Assembly: GCF_900156825.1 (NCBI RefSeq)
Contig: NZ_FTOV01000004.1
Span: 124,001-188,000 of the forward strand
DNA length: 64,000 bases
Direction of reading: 5' to 3'
Source: Chryseobacterium gambrini
Lineage (GTDB): Bacteria; Bacteroidota; Bacteroidia; Flavobacteriales; Weeksellaceae
Both the position numbers and the translations under genes were made by a program. This document shows, piece by piece, positions 1 through 8,531 of the stretch; within the stretch, counting starts at the first letter, position 1, and the number at the start of each line of letters is the position of its first letter. The notes under the pieces were generated by a model. That model did not search any database. It worked only from the letters and a program-made list of their open reading frames with translations, and was not told the DNA's origin.

Positions 1-510
1 ACAGAAGCGAAGGTTGTTGCAGATCTGGAAAAAGCAAACGGACCTACCAAAAAAACACTGAAACTGAATCCTACAAAAGCAGGATTGTATTCTGCTGTGC
101 TTCCGGGATTGGGACAGGTGTATAATAAAAAATACTGGAAGGTTCCCATTGTTTTAGGAGCAGTAGGAGCGGGAGTAGGAATTGCGGTATGGAATGACAA
201 CCAGTACAGAAAATACCGCGAATATTACATCGCCAAGCTCAACGGAACACCGAATGAATTTGTAGATACCCATCCATGGCTCGACAAGGTGGCTCTCGGA
301 AATGCACAGGACAGATCCAAGAGACAGAGAGATTACGCCATTGCAATTACAGGATTAATTTACATTCTGAACATCGTAGATGCGGTAGTAGATGCACATT
401 TATACGAAGCAAGACACGATCCGGATCTTACGCTGAATCCGGCAATGATTCAGGATCAGTACGGAATTGCACCTCCTAAAACCGGCTTAAGTTTAAGTTA
501 CAGATTTTAA
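1..510 (+). CDS. DUF5683 domain protein, 5'-truncated
   Basis: The reading frame is open from base 1, so the start lies outside the window; only the last 169 residues are visible. They contain a hydrophobic GLGQVYNKKYWKVPIVLGA stretch and a second membrane-like segment near residue 120 of the visible part, ending in an aromatic SLSYRF tail. The GLGQxYNKKYWK pattern is typical of DUF5683 proteins of Bacteroidota. In related genomes this gene usually sits between parB and dapB, and dapB follows here after 165 bp. Function of the family is unknown; the membrane location is inferred from hydrophobicity. Confidence 0.8.
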   Translation, partial: TEAKVVADLEKANGPTKKTLKLNPTKAGLYSAVLPGLGQVYNKKYWKVPIVLGAVGAGVGIAVWNDNQYRKYREYYIAKLNGTPNEFVDTHPWLDKVALGNAQDRSKRQRDYAIAITGLIYILNIVDAVVDAHLYEARHDPDLTLNPAMIQDQYGIAPPKTGLSLSYRF

Positions 511-675
511 AATAATTAATATTAATTCTGTTAAACAAATTTATTACTGACTTGGTTAAGTGAAATCGAAGATTCGACGAAGTCAAAAGCCTTTGCGAAC
601 GAAAAATATGCAGGAGAATTTTAAAGAAATCTTTGCGGGCATTGCGTTAGATTATAAAATTAAATAAAGAAGTAC

Positions 676-1377
676 ATGAAAATAGCATTAGTTGGATACG
701 GTAAAATGGGCAAAATCATTGATGAAATTGCCACTAAAAGAGGACATGAAATCGTTGCCAGGTTAAAAGAAACTCCAACTGCTGAAAATCTGAATAATCC
801 CGATGTCGTAATTGAATTTTCTTTACCCGAAGTTGCTTACAAAAACATCAAAGCCTGTCTGGAAAACAAAATTCCTGTGATCTGCGGAACAACGGGTTGG
901 CTGGAAAAAAAATCCGAAATTGAAAAACTGGCTGTAGAAAAAGAAACCGCTTTTTTATATGGTTCAAACTTTAGTCTTGGTGTTAATTTATTCTTTGCCT
1001 TAAACGAAAAACTGGCAGATTTAATGAAAAATGTGGACGAATATTCTTGTCAGTTGGAAGAAATTCATCACATTCACAAATTGGATGCTCCAAGCGGAAC
1101 GGCAATTTCCATCGCCGAAGGAATTTTTAAAAACAATCCGAAATTCAATTCCTGGAAACTGGAAGAAACGCAGGGGAATCAACTGGGGATTTTTGCCATC
1201 CGTGAAGATGAGGTTCCGGGAACGCACAGTGTTTTTTACAGAAGCGAAGTGGACGAAATAGAAATCAAACATACCGCGTTCAACAGAAGTGGTTTTGCAC
1301 TGGGTGCAGTAGTTGCGGCAGAATGGATTAAAGATAAAAAAGGAAATTTCACGATGAAGGACGTTTTGGGACTTTAA
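676..1377 (+). CDS. dapB: 4-hydroxy-tetrahydrodipicolinate reductase
   Basis: Reduces 4-hydroxy-tetrahydrodipicolinate with NAD(P)H in the diaminopimelate/lysine pathway, which supplies both peptidoglycan and lysine; cytosolic. The 233-residue protein starts with a short Rossmann signature GYGKMG (residues 7-12), followed by GTTGW in the cofactor-binding part. The catalytic block HHIHKLDAPSGTA has the His pair at 131/132 and the substrate-binding Lys at 135. Length is a little shorter than the E. coli enzyme (about 270), as is usual for Bacteroidota DapB. The ATG follows an A-rich leader without a clear Shine-Dalgarno, normal for this phylum. Confidence 0.95.
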   Translation: MKIALVGYGKMGKIIDEIATKRGHEIVARLKETPTAENLNNPDVVIEFSLPEVAYKNIKACLENKIPVICGTTGWLEKKSEIEKLAVEKETAFLYGSNFSLGVNLFFALNEKLADLMKNVDEYSCQLEEIHHIHKLDAPSGTAISIAEGIFKNNPKFNSWKLEETQGNQLGIFAIREDEVPGTHSVFYRSEVDEIEIKHTAFNRSGFALGAVVAAEWIKDKKGNFTMKDVLGL

Positions 1378-1500
1378 TATTGTAACAAAATTCTTACATT
1401 GCAAACTAATAAGAGTGAATGGTGAAGTGTTAATAGTGAACTTGTGATCATTTATCAGACATCATTCATCAATTATATTATAGATTAGGCACAAAAATTT

Positions 1501-3162
1501 ATGAATTATTTTTTAACGTACGCAGTTTATGTTCTCATTTTATCTGTATTGATGGGAATTTCCACATGGAAACTGTTCAAAAAATTAGGATATAGTCCGC
1601 TTTTCGCGTTTATTCCTTTTTACAACTATTTCATTATTTTAAAAGAGACAAAACATCCGAAATGGTGGGCAATTTTATCGTATCTGCCAATCGTGGGACC
1701 TATTATGATGTCTGTTTTTCATTTGTATTTAATGAAAAAATTCGGGAAAACGCTCTTTAAGGATCAGCTTCTTACCGTACTTCTTCCGTTTATCTATATG
1801 GCAACGGTAAATTATGGAAAAGATGTTGAATTGGAAGACGAAAATGCAATATTCCTTACCGACGAAGAAAAAAACGCAAAAAAGAAAGATTCATTTGTAG
1901 GATCTGTGACGTTTGCCGTAGTTTTCGCAACAATAATTCACGTTTTTGTAACGCAGCCTTTCGGAATTCCGACAGGATCTATGGAAAGAACTTTATTGGT
2001 AGGTGATTTCCTTTTCGTTAACAAATGGAGCTACGGATACAGACTTCCGATGCGTCCCCTTGCAATTCCTTTCCTTCAGGGAACCATCATGGATACAGGA
2101 GAAAAAGGAAACCCGAAAGATGATCCTAAATCTTATGTAGATGCTGTAAAATTACCTTATGAAAGAATTTTTCAGTTCAATAAACCTCAGAAAAAAGATA
2201 TCGTTGTTTTCAATTATCCACAGGATTCTGTGCATACCGCGATCGACAGAAAAGATCCTTACGTAAAAAGATGTGTTGCTGTTGCGGGAGATACTTTCGA
2301 AATGAGAGCCGGAAGACTTTTCGTTAACGGAAAAGCTGAAACATTTTTAGGAGATCAGGAAGTTCAGCATGCATATACAGTAAGCACAGGAACACAGTTA
2401 GATATTCCGGGGCTTTATAATACTTACGGATTCCTTCCTGTAAGAGAAATTCAGAACGAAAAAAGCGGTGGATTTGTATATATGTTTCAGGGACTTACTG
2501 ATAAAACAGCTAAAGAGATTAAAGCTTTGCCCAACGTTATCAGTATGGAAGAAAATATCTATCCTAAAGATTCTGCTACGATTTCTTATAAATTAAATGC
2601 TGATAAAACAGCATATACCAAAAGTATTGATACCACCCAATCTATTTTCCCAATCAATAAACCTTGGAATCAGGATTGGTATGGACCTTTAAAGATTCCT
2701 AAAAAAGGAGATGTGGTTACCATCAATCAGGAAACATTGCCGGAATATCAGTGGATTATTTCTCAGTATGAACACAATAAACTGGAAAATAAAAACGGTA
2801 AAATTTTCATCAATGGAAAAGAAACCAATCAGTATACCATTCAGCAGGATTATTATATGATGGTGGGAGATAACAGAGATGCTTCTTTGGATGCAAGATT
2901 CTTTGGTTTCGTTCCTGAAGAAAATATCGTTGGAAAGCCAATGTTTACATGGATGAGTGTTGAAGGGGCTTTCAAAGATTCGAGTTCTTCTTATCAGGCA
3001 AACGGTTGGAGAATCCGTTGGGACAGAATGTTTAAAGCAACAAACACAGGGGAGGCAAACAAAACTTCGTACTGGTGGATTGCAGCGATGATTCTTATTC
3101 TGTTCTTCGGTTGGGAATATTTCGTGAAATTATTCAGAAAGAAAAAAACGGAAGACGATTAA
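1501..3162 (+). CDS. lepB: Signal peptidase I with N-terminal DUF5684-like membrane domain
   Basis: Membrane serine protease that removes signal peptides from exported proteins. Residues 1-110 form a hydrophobic multi-span region of DUF5684 type; a further membrane anchor at about 130-150 precedes the catalytic domain. The Ser/Lys dyad is visible: Ser160 in IPTGSMERTLL and Lys256 in YVKRCVAVAGD, with the conserved GDNRDASLDARFFG box near residue 460. A long insertion between the Lys motif and the GDNR box makes the protein 553 residues, versus about 320 in E. coli; such insertions are common in Bacteroidota. A C-terminal membrane segment and a basic tail follow. The second S26 gene starts only 9 bp downstream, so the two are probably co-transcribed. 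Confidence 0.93.
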   Translation: MNYFLTYAVYVLILSVLMGISTWKLFKKLGYSPLFAFIPFYNYFIILKETKHPKWWAILSYLPIVGPIMMSVFHLYLMKKFGKTLFKDQLLTVLLPFIYMATVNYGKDVELEDENAIFLTDEEKNAKKKDSFVGSVTFAVVFATIIHVFVTQPFGIPTGSMERTLLVGDFLFVNKWSYGYRLPMRPLAIPFLQGTIMDTGEKGNPKDDPKSYVDAVKLPYERIFQFNKPQKKDIVVFNYPQDSVHTAIDRKDPYVKRCVAVAGDTFEMRAGRLFVNGKAETFLGDQEVQHAYTVSTGTQLDIPGLYNTYGFLPVREIQNEKSGGFVYMFQGLTDKTAKEIKALPNVISMEENIYPKDSATISYKLNADKTAYTKSIDTTQSIFPINKPWNQDWYGPLKIPKKGDVVTINQETLPEYQWIISQYEHNKLENKNGKIFINGKETNQYTIQQDYYMMVGDNRDASLDARFFGFVPEENIVGKPMFTWMSVEGAFKDSSSSYQANGWRIRWDRMFKATNTGEANKTSYWWIAAMILILFFGWEYFVKLFRKKKTEDD

Positions 3163-3171
3163 TTTTTATTA

Positions 3172-3849
3172 ATGTTTAAGCATAAAATATTTAATAAAGT
3201 TCTCCTTACCGGAAGCTTTATTGTAACACTTTTAATTATTGCAAAACTCTCCGGGGTTTTGCAATATGCTTATGTACCACAAGCTGGAGGGGAGCCAAAT
3301 ATTAAGAAAAATTCCTTTGTATTCATTACAAACATTCTTCCATATGAAAAATTTAAGCTATTAGTTTACAATCAAAATGAAAATGAATTTGGTAAAGGTG
3401 CATATGTTCATCGGCTGGTTGGTGTTGCAGGAGATCGTATACAAATTAAAAATGGAGAACTGTTTGTCAATAATAAATTTTCAGATTCAGCATTAAAACT
3501 TAAACATTCTTATAAAATAGACAGAGCTTACTTAAATGATTTAATGTTAAAAGGAGCTTCAGAAAATGAATTCTATCCTTTGGATTCAGACTATTTTATA
3601 ACCCAATTAAGTAAAGATGAACTGAATGATAACTTTTTTTACGAAAGATTTATCAATCCTAATTCAGATCAGGAAATTGTGAATATATACCATCACAGCT
3701 GGAATGCGGATAATTTTGGTCCCGTAACTGTTCCGCAGGGAAAAGTGTTTTTTCTTGGAGACAATCGAAATGCGAGTTTAGATTCAAGATATATAGGATT
3801 TATCGATGAAAAAGAAATAACAGGAAGAGTCTTTTATCCTAAAAATTAA
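3172..3849 (+). CDS. S26-family signal peptidase paralogue lacking the Ser/Lys dyad
   Basis: A 225-residue protein with one N-terminal membrane segment and the S26 fold signature: the GVAGDRIQIKNGELFVNNK block and the FLGDNRNASLDSRYIGF box align directly with LepB upstream. At the catalytic positions it differs: where LepB has Ser in IPTGSM this protein has Gly39 in YVPQAGGE, and where LepB has the general-base Lys in YVKR it has His80 in YVHR. The protein is therefore predicted to be inactive as a canonical signal peptidase, yet the frame is intact. It may bind substrates or regulate LepB. Nine bp separate it from lepB and a strong hairpin terminator follows. Confidence 0.85.
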   Translation: MFKHKIFNKVLLTGSFIVTLLIIAKLSGVLQYAYVPQAGGEPNIKKNSFVFITNILPYEKFKLLVYNQNENEFGKGAYVHRLVGVAGDRIQIKNGELFVNNKFSDSALKLKHSYKIDRAYLNDLMLKGASENEFYPLDSDYFITQLSKDELNDNFFYERFINPNSDQEIVNIYHHSWNADNFGPVTVPQGKVFFLGDNRNASLDSRYIGFIDEKEITGRVFYPKN

Positions 3850-3866
3850 AATAAATTATAAATAGA

Positions 3867-3896
3867 ATGAAGTATTTGAAAAAATACTTCATTTTT
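3867..3896 (+). terminator. Rho-independent terminator of the lepB pair
   Basis: A perfect 11-bp stem (3867-3877 with 3882-3892) closed by a GAAA tetraloop, followed by a run of T. It ends a few bases before the wbqC start, so wbqC must have its own promoter or rely on read-through. Confidence 0.85.
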
Positions 3897-3901
3897 GCAT
3901 T

Positions 3902-4522
3902 ATGAATATGAAGAATGTATTATTACCGGCGTTTTATCTGCCGCCAATTTCTTGGTTTTCAGTTTTTTTAGATCCTGAAAATGAAATTATATTTGAACAG
4001 TTTGAAAGTTTTCCCAAACAAACCTACAGAAACAGAGCCAACATTTTTGGAGCAAACGGAAAATTATCATTAATCATTCCTATTGCTCATAACGGATGCA
4101 GAGAATTTAAGGATATTGAAATTTCTCACCGTGAAGACTGGAGAAATCTTCATTGGAAATCCATTAAAACGGCATATCAGAGTTCGCCTTATTTTGAATT
4201 TTATGAAGATAAATTCAGAAAAATTTATGATCTGAAAGAAAAATATCTGTTGGATTTTAATCTGAAAACAGTGGAAATTATTCAGCAGATCCTTAAAACA
4301 GAAAAGGCACACTCTTTGAATGAAGAATATATCAAATTTCCGGAAGAAATTAATTTCAGAGATCAATTTTCAGCCAAATTACCTTCAGAATACGAAATGG
4401 ACGAATATTATCAAACGTTCTCTGATAAACGTGGTTTTTTGAAAGATTTATCAGTTTTGGACTTAATTTGTAACAAAGGACCGGAATCTTTGACTTATAT
4501 TAAAAATATTAAATATTCATAG
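3902..4522 (+). CDS. WbqC family protein
   Basis: A 206-residue soluble protein with the WbqC-like N-terminal pattern (YLPPISWFSVFLDPENEIIF, IPIAHNG, HREDWRNLHWKSI, AYQSSPYFEFY) seen throughout Bacteroidota. The founding member lies in an O-antigen cluster, but the biochemical role is not established; here no sugar genes adjoin it. The first ATG (3902) is followed by a second in frame at 3908, either of which could be used. It ends 4 bp before the subtilase gene, suggesting co-transcription. Confidence 0.85.
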   Translation: MNMKNVLLPAFYLPPISWFSVFLDPENEIIFEQFESFPKQTYRNRANIFGANGKLSLIIPIAHNGCREFKDIEISHREDWRNLHWKSIKTAYQSSPYFEFYEDKFRKIYDLKEKYLLDFNLKTVEIIQQILKTEKAHSLNEEYIKFPEEINFRDQFSAKLPSEYEMDEYYQTFSDKRGFLKDLSVLDLICNKGPESLTYIKNIKYS

Positions 4523-4526
4523 TAAA

Positions 4527-6203
4527 ATGAAAAAGGTATTATTAGCAGCTGTTTTTTTAGTGGGATTCGGTTTCTCCAACGCACAGGAAGTGAAAGCGGG
4601 GACAGATCCGATGCAGGATAAAGATCTTATGACATGGTATCATAAAGATTTCGCTACAACGAAAGTTTATGGTGTAAATACAGAAAATGCCTATAAGTTT
4701 TTAGAATCTAAAGGTCTTAAACCTAAAACAGTTTTGGTGGGAGTTTTGGATAGCGGAGTTCAGGTAGATCATCCCGGATTGGTAAAAAACATCTGGACAA
4801 ATCCTAATGAAGTGCCGAACAACGGAAAAGATGATGATGGAAACGGATATGTCGACGATATTCACGGATGGAATTTCATCGGTGGAAAAAACGGAGATAT
4901 TGATATCGATAACATGGAGGTAACCAGAGTTGTTGCTAAATATAAGCCTGTTTTTGAAGGAGACGATTCTACAAAAAATAAAGCAAATCAAGCTAAAATG
5001 CCTGAAGAATTTGCTATGTATATGAAAGCCAAAGATCTTTTCACCAAGAAAAGTGTGGAGGCAAAACAGGGGTTCAAAACCTATTCCATGATTAATGAGG
5101 CAATTCCCGTAATGGTAAAACTACTGAACGGAAAACCTCTTACTCCTGAAAATGTTGCCGCTATAAAACCGGCAGATCAGAGAGAAGCAATGGCTGTACA
5201 GGTTTTAACACAGGTTGCTCAAAGTCCTGAATTTAAAGGAAAATCGGCTGCTGAATTCGAAAAAGCAATGAGCGGCCAGATTAAAGAAGCTTTAGATTAT
5301 TTTGGTCCTCAGGAAAAACAGTACAATCTGGATTATGATCCGAGAAAAGAAATCGTAGGAGATAATTATGACGACTATTCTGAGAAAAACTACGGAAACA
5401 ATCATTACGAAGGTCCGGATGCAGAACACGGAACTCACGTAGCGGGAATCATCGCTGGTCTTCCGAACGGAAAAGAAATACAGTATGGTGTCGCTTCAAA
5501 AGTAGCAAAAATCATGTCTGTAAGAACCGTTCCGAATGGTGATGAAAGAGACAAAGACGTTGCCAATGCAATAAGATACGCTGTTGATAATGGTGCGAAA
5601 GTTTTAAACATGAGTTTCGGAAAACCTGTTTCTCCGGGTAAAAATGTTGTTTGGGATGCATTTAAATATGCTCAGGATAAAGGAGTTCTTCTGGTAAAAG
5701 CTGCAGGAAACGAAAACGAAGATGTGGCAGAACATTTAGCTTATCCTACCAATTTTAAAAATGTAACAGATGAAAAACCATTTGTAAACAACGTTTTGGT
5801 TGTAGGAGCAAGTACCAATAAAAATGATGCTTTAAGAGCGAGTTTCTCCAACTTCAATAAGAAAATGGTAAATGTTTTTGCTCCGGGTGAAGAAATTTAT
5901 TCTACCGTTCCTCACAACGAGTATAAATATTTACAGGGAACTTCCATGGCTTCTCCGGTTGTAGCAGGAGCTGCAGCAGTTTTATTAGCGTATATGCCTA
6001 ATTTAACTCCGGCACAGATCATAGAATCTTTAGTAAAATCCAGCAACGCAAGTACCGCAAACCAATTTGGGGATTTCTCTGAAGCAGGAGGCGTAATTGA
6101 TCTTAAAAAGGCAGCGGAATATGCATATACAAATTTTTACAACGGAAAAGCAGGCTCTTCAAAGAAGGCTGAAAAATCCGTAAAAAAGACTGTTAAAAAA
6201 TAG
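4527..6203 (+). CDS. Secreted S8 family serine peptidase (subtilase)
   Basis: A signal peptide at residues 1-19 ends at SNAQ, pointing to export. The subtilisin triad is complete: Asp75 (GVLDSGVQVDHPG), His304 (HGTHVAGI) and Ser473 (GTSMASPV). About 230 residues separate Asp from His, against roughly 30 in classical subtilisins; the insertion begins with a calcium-site-like DDDGNGYVDD segment and continues as a charged helical region, a layout found in Bacteroidota cell-envelope subtilases. The C-terminus is Lys-rich, and no type IX secretion C-terminal domain is visible. A periplasmic or outer-membrane-facing protease is likely; the substrate is unknown. A terminator follows 32 bp after the stop. 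Confidence 0.9.
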   Translation: MKKVLLAAVFLVGFGFSNAQEVKAGTDPMQDKDLMTWYHKDFATTKVYGVNTENAYKFLESKGLKPKTVLVGVLDSGVQVDHPGLVKNIWTNPNEVPNNGKDDDGNGYVDDIHGWNFIGGKNGDIDIDNMEVTRVVAKYKPVFEGDDSTKNKANQAKMPEEFAMYMKAKDLFTKKSVEAKQGFKTYSMINEAIPVMVKLLNGKPLTPENVAAIKPADQREAMAVQVLTQVAQSPEFKGKSAAEFEKAMSGQIKEALDYFGPQEKQYNLDYDPRKEIVGDNYDDYSEKNYGNNHYEGPDAEHGTHVAGIIAGLPNGKEIQYGVASKVAKIMSVRTVPNGDERDKDVANAIRYAVDNGAKVLNMSFGKPVSPGKNVVWDAFKYAQDKGVLLVKAAGNENEDVAEHLAYPTNFKNVTDEKPFVNNVLVVGASTNKNDALRASFSNFNKKMVNVFAPGEEIYSTVPHNEYKYLQGTSMASPVVAGAAAVLLAYMPNLTPAQIIESLVKSSNASTANQFGDFSEAGGVIDLKKAAEYAYTNFYNGKAGSSKKAEKSVKKTVKK

Positions 6204-6235
6204 TATATCTTCCTGTATTTAAGAAAGAAACATAC

Positions 6236-6262
6236 AAAGTCCGAAATTTTCGGACTTTTTTT
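6236..6262 (+). terminator. Rho-independent terminator after the subtilase
   Basis: An 8-bp stem (6236-6243 with 6251-6258) around an AAATTTT loop, followed by a T run. Confidence 0.85.
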
Positions 6263-6328
6263 ATTGGTAATATTTAATTTTGGCACGGTTTTTTGTAACT
6301 TTATTGTAACAAAATAATAAACAACAAA

Positions 6329-6823
6329 ATGAAAAAGTTACTACTTGCAGGGATGTTGGGAACAGCGCTTTTTGCAGTGTCTTGTTCCGCGGTGAATAAC
6401 GCTAAAACAGCCCAAACCCAAAGATCAGAATTTTTGAAAATGAAGGGAGACTGGCAGATCGTCAGTGTAAATTATGATAAAAATTTTAAAGTAAAACCAT
6501 TCGATGATGGGGTAGATGCACAGTGTTTCGTAGGAAGCCACTGGAGATTGATTCCTAATAACTGGACCGGAGCATATACATTAAACGGAGGTGGAACTTG
6601 CGGAGCAGGATTTACACAGCCTATTAAAATTGATGTAGTAAGCGGAAACACTTTCAATTTCAAAAAAATTGCTGACGGAACAAAAGCGAAGCAAAATACA
6701 GCAGGATATACTTTAACGCTGATTAACCAGAATACAGACCAATTCTCATTGGAACAGAATATTCCTTTCGACGGAGAAAATGTAAGAGTTGTTTACAACT
6801 TCGAAAGAACAGGGATGAAATAA
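6329..6823 (+). CDS. Lipocalin-like lipoprotein
   Basis: A 164-residue protein with a lipoprotein signal peptide; the lipobox is FAVSC with the acylated Cys at residue 19. The rest (MKGDWQIVSV near residue 37, alternating beta-type segments, a GTCGAGF glycine/cysteine stretch, and a final RVVYNFERTG strand) resembles the small lipocalin-like lipoproteins of Flavobacteriia, in which the WxxxxV start is typical. No acidic surface-export signal follows the Cys, so inner-leaflet outer-membrane anchoring is the simplest reading. Ligand unknown. The OmpA-family gene follows 23 bp later. Confidence 0.7.
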   Translation: MKKLLLAGMLGTALFAVSCSAVNNAKTAQTQRSEFLKMKGDWQIVSVNYDKNFKVKPFDDGVDAQCFVGSHWRLIPNNWTGAYTLNGGGTCGAGFTQPIKIDVVSGNTFNFKKIADGTKAKQNTAGYTLTLINQNTDQFSLEQNIPFDGENVRVVYNFERTGMK

Positions 6824-6846
6824 TTTAATATTAAAAATATAAAAAG

Positions 6847-7536
6847 ATGAAATTTACAAAAACATATATCGGAGCGTTATTTTTATCATCAGCATTACTG
6901 CTTACAAGTTGTGAGGCTGTACAAAACTCTAACCATCAGCAGAGAGGAACAGCAGTAGGTGTTGCTTCCGGAGCCGTACTTGGTGGTATTTTAGGAAATA
7001 ACGTAGGAAAAGGTAAAAATGCAGCTTTAGGAGCTGTTTTAGGAGGTATTATCGGTGGTGTTGCCGGTAATGTTATCGGTTCTAAAATGGACAAGCAGGC
7101 AAGAGAAATTAAAGAAACTTTACCGGGAGCTCAGGTAGAAAGAGTAGGAGACGGTATCAAAATTACGTTGAATGAAAGCATCGTGAATTTCGATTTCGAT
7201 TCTTCAGCTTTAACAAGTACTGCTAAAACAAACTTAGATAAACTGGCTCAGGTTTTAACGAACAATCCGGATACCAATATTAATATCTACGGACATACAG
7301 ACAGTAAAGGTTCAGATTCTTACAACATGAGCCTTTCCGAAAGAAGAGCAAACTCTGTAAAAGCGTATTTAGCAGGTAAAGGAATTGCTTCAAACAGATT
7401 ATTTGCTTTAGGTGAAGGAGAAAGTATGCCGGTTGCAACAAACGATACAGAAGAAGGAAGAGCTAAAAACAGAAGAGTAGAATTCGCCATTACTGCCAAT
7501 GAAAAAATGATTAACGACGCACAGAACGGTCAATAA
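6847..7536 (+). CDS. OmpA family lipoprotein with glycine-zipper segment
   Basis: A 229-residue envelope protein. Order of parts: lipoprotein signal with lipobox LLTSC (Cys near residue 22), a glycine-zipper region at about 38-80 (repeated GAVLGGILG/GGIIGGVAG motifs) expected to insert in or associate with a membrane, then an OmpA-like peptidoglycan-binding domain (about 115-225) with the conserved IYGHTDSKGSDSYNMSLSER and NRRVEFAI motifs. The domain anchors the outer membrane to diaminopimelate in peptidoglycan. It probably forms one unit with the preceding lipoprotein gene and is closed by a strong terminator. Confidence 0.9.
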   Translation: MKFTKTYIGALFLSSALLLTSCEAVQNSNHQQRGTAVGVASGAVLGGILGNNVGKGKNAALGAVLGGIIGGVAGNVIGSKMDKQAREIKETLPGAQVERVGDGIKITLNESIVNFDFDSSALTSTAKTNLDKLAQVLTNNPDTNINIYGHTDSKGSDSYNMSLSERRANSVKAYLAGKGIASNRLFALGEGESMPVATNDTEEGRAKNRRVEFAITANEKMINDAQNGQ

Positions 7537-7563
7537 TTATTTAACATATAAATATTTTCGTGA

Positions 7564-7588
7564 ATAACCGCAATAGCGGTTATTTTTG
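7564..7588 (+). terminator. Rho-independent terminator after the OmpA-like gene
   Basis: An 8-bp perfect stem (7564-7571 with 7576-7583) with an AATA loop and a T tail. Confidence 0.88.
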
Positions 7589-7618
7589 TATTTTTATGGT
7601 GATATTTTTTTAAATTAC

Positions 7619-7626
7619 TATTTTTG
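7619..7626 (+). promoter_or_regulatory. -7 element (TATTTTTG) of the DprE-type operon
   Basis: Matches the Bacteroidota TAnnTTTG box and lies 17 bp before the ATG of the UbiA-type gene. No clear TTG at the usual -33 distance. Confidence 0.45.
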
Positions 7627-7643
7627 CATTTGAAACAACATAA

Positions 7644-8531
7644 ATGAAGAAATATTTAAAGCTGCTCCGTGTTGAGCAATGGGTGAAGAACCTGTTTGTT
7701 TTTGTTCCTCTTTTTTTCTCGGGTAATATAAAAAACCTCGATTTACTCGCAAAAAGCATCTTTGCTTTTATCATTTTTTCTTTGGCAGCAAGTGTCGTTT
7801 ATATTTTAAACGATTACAACGATATTGAAGCAGATAAGAAACATCCCGAAAAAAGGAGAAGACCTTTGGCGAGCGGAGCCATTTCAAAATCTCAGGCAGT
7901 AGGAATTTTTACAGGACTTATTATTCTGGACATCGCACTGGTTTTCTTTGCCCAAATGTATTTTCAGGAAAGTTTGTGGAAATTTGCAACCATTGTAGGA
8001 TTTTATTTTGTGATGAATCTTGCTTATACTTTTAAACTGAAACACGTTCCGATTATTGATATTTCCATCATTGCGGTAGGATTTGTATTAAGAGTTTTAT
8101 CAGGAGGTTACATTACGGGAATAAGCATTTCACAATGGGCTATTTTACTTACTTTTGTGCTTGCACTGGTTTTAGCCATAGGAAAAAGACGTGGAGAACT
8201 CATCAATGCGCAGGTTTCCGGAAAAACGCGAAGAGCATTAGACGGCTACAATGTACAGTTTGCAGATATTGCACTATCCATTTCCGTTACTCTGGCAATT
8301 GTATGCTATCTAATGTTTACCTTGTCTCCTGAAGTTCAGGCAAGATTTCATTCAAGAGTATTTTACACCGTAATTTTTGTTGTTTTTGCCTTCTTAAGAT
8401 ATTTACAGCAGACTTTGGTATACAACAGAACCGAATCTCCCACGAAAATTGTTTACAGAGACAGATACATTCAGATCACCTTAGTGTTGTGGGTTGCTGC
8501 ATTTTTAATTCAAATCTATTTTAAAAAATGA
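7644..8531 (+). CDS. UbiA-type polyprenyl-phosphate 5-phosphoribosyltransferase (DPPR synthase-like)
   Basis: An integral membrane enzyme predicted to transfer 5-phosphoribose from PRPP to a polyprenyl phosphate, the committed step of polyprenyl-phospho-arabinose synthesis (mycobacterial Rv3806c/UbiA). Seen: 295 residues with about eight hydrophobic segments, the first Asp-rich motif NDYNDIEADKKHP near residue 73, the RRPLASGAIS block right after, YTFKLKHVPIIDI near 137, and GKRRGEL near 190, all characteristic of the DPPR synthase branch of the UbiA superfamily rather than of quinone or heme prenyltransferases. Its stop overlaps the start of the DprE1-like gene by 4 bp, and DprE2-like and phosphatase genes follow, which strongly supports this role. 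Confidence 0.88.
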   Translation: MKKYLKLLRVEQWVKNLFVFVPLFFSGNIKNLDLLAKSIFAFIIFSLAASVVYILNDYNDIEADKKHPEKRRRPLASGAISKSQAVGIFTGLIILDIALVFFAQMYFQESLWKFATIVGFYFVMNLAYTFKLKHVPIIDISIIAVGFVLRVLSGGYITGISISQWAILLTFVLALVLAIGKRRGELINAQVSGKTRRALDGYNVQFADIALSISVTLAIVCYLMFTLSPEVQARFHSRVFYTVIFVVFAFLRYLQQTLVYNRTESPTKIVYRDRYIQITLVLWVAAFLIQIYFKK

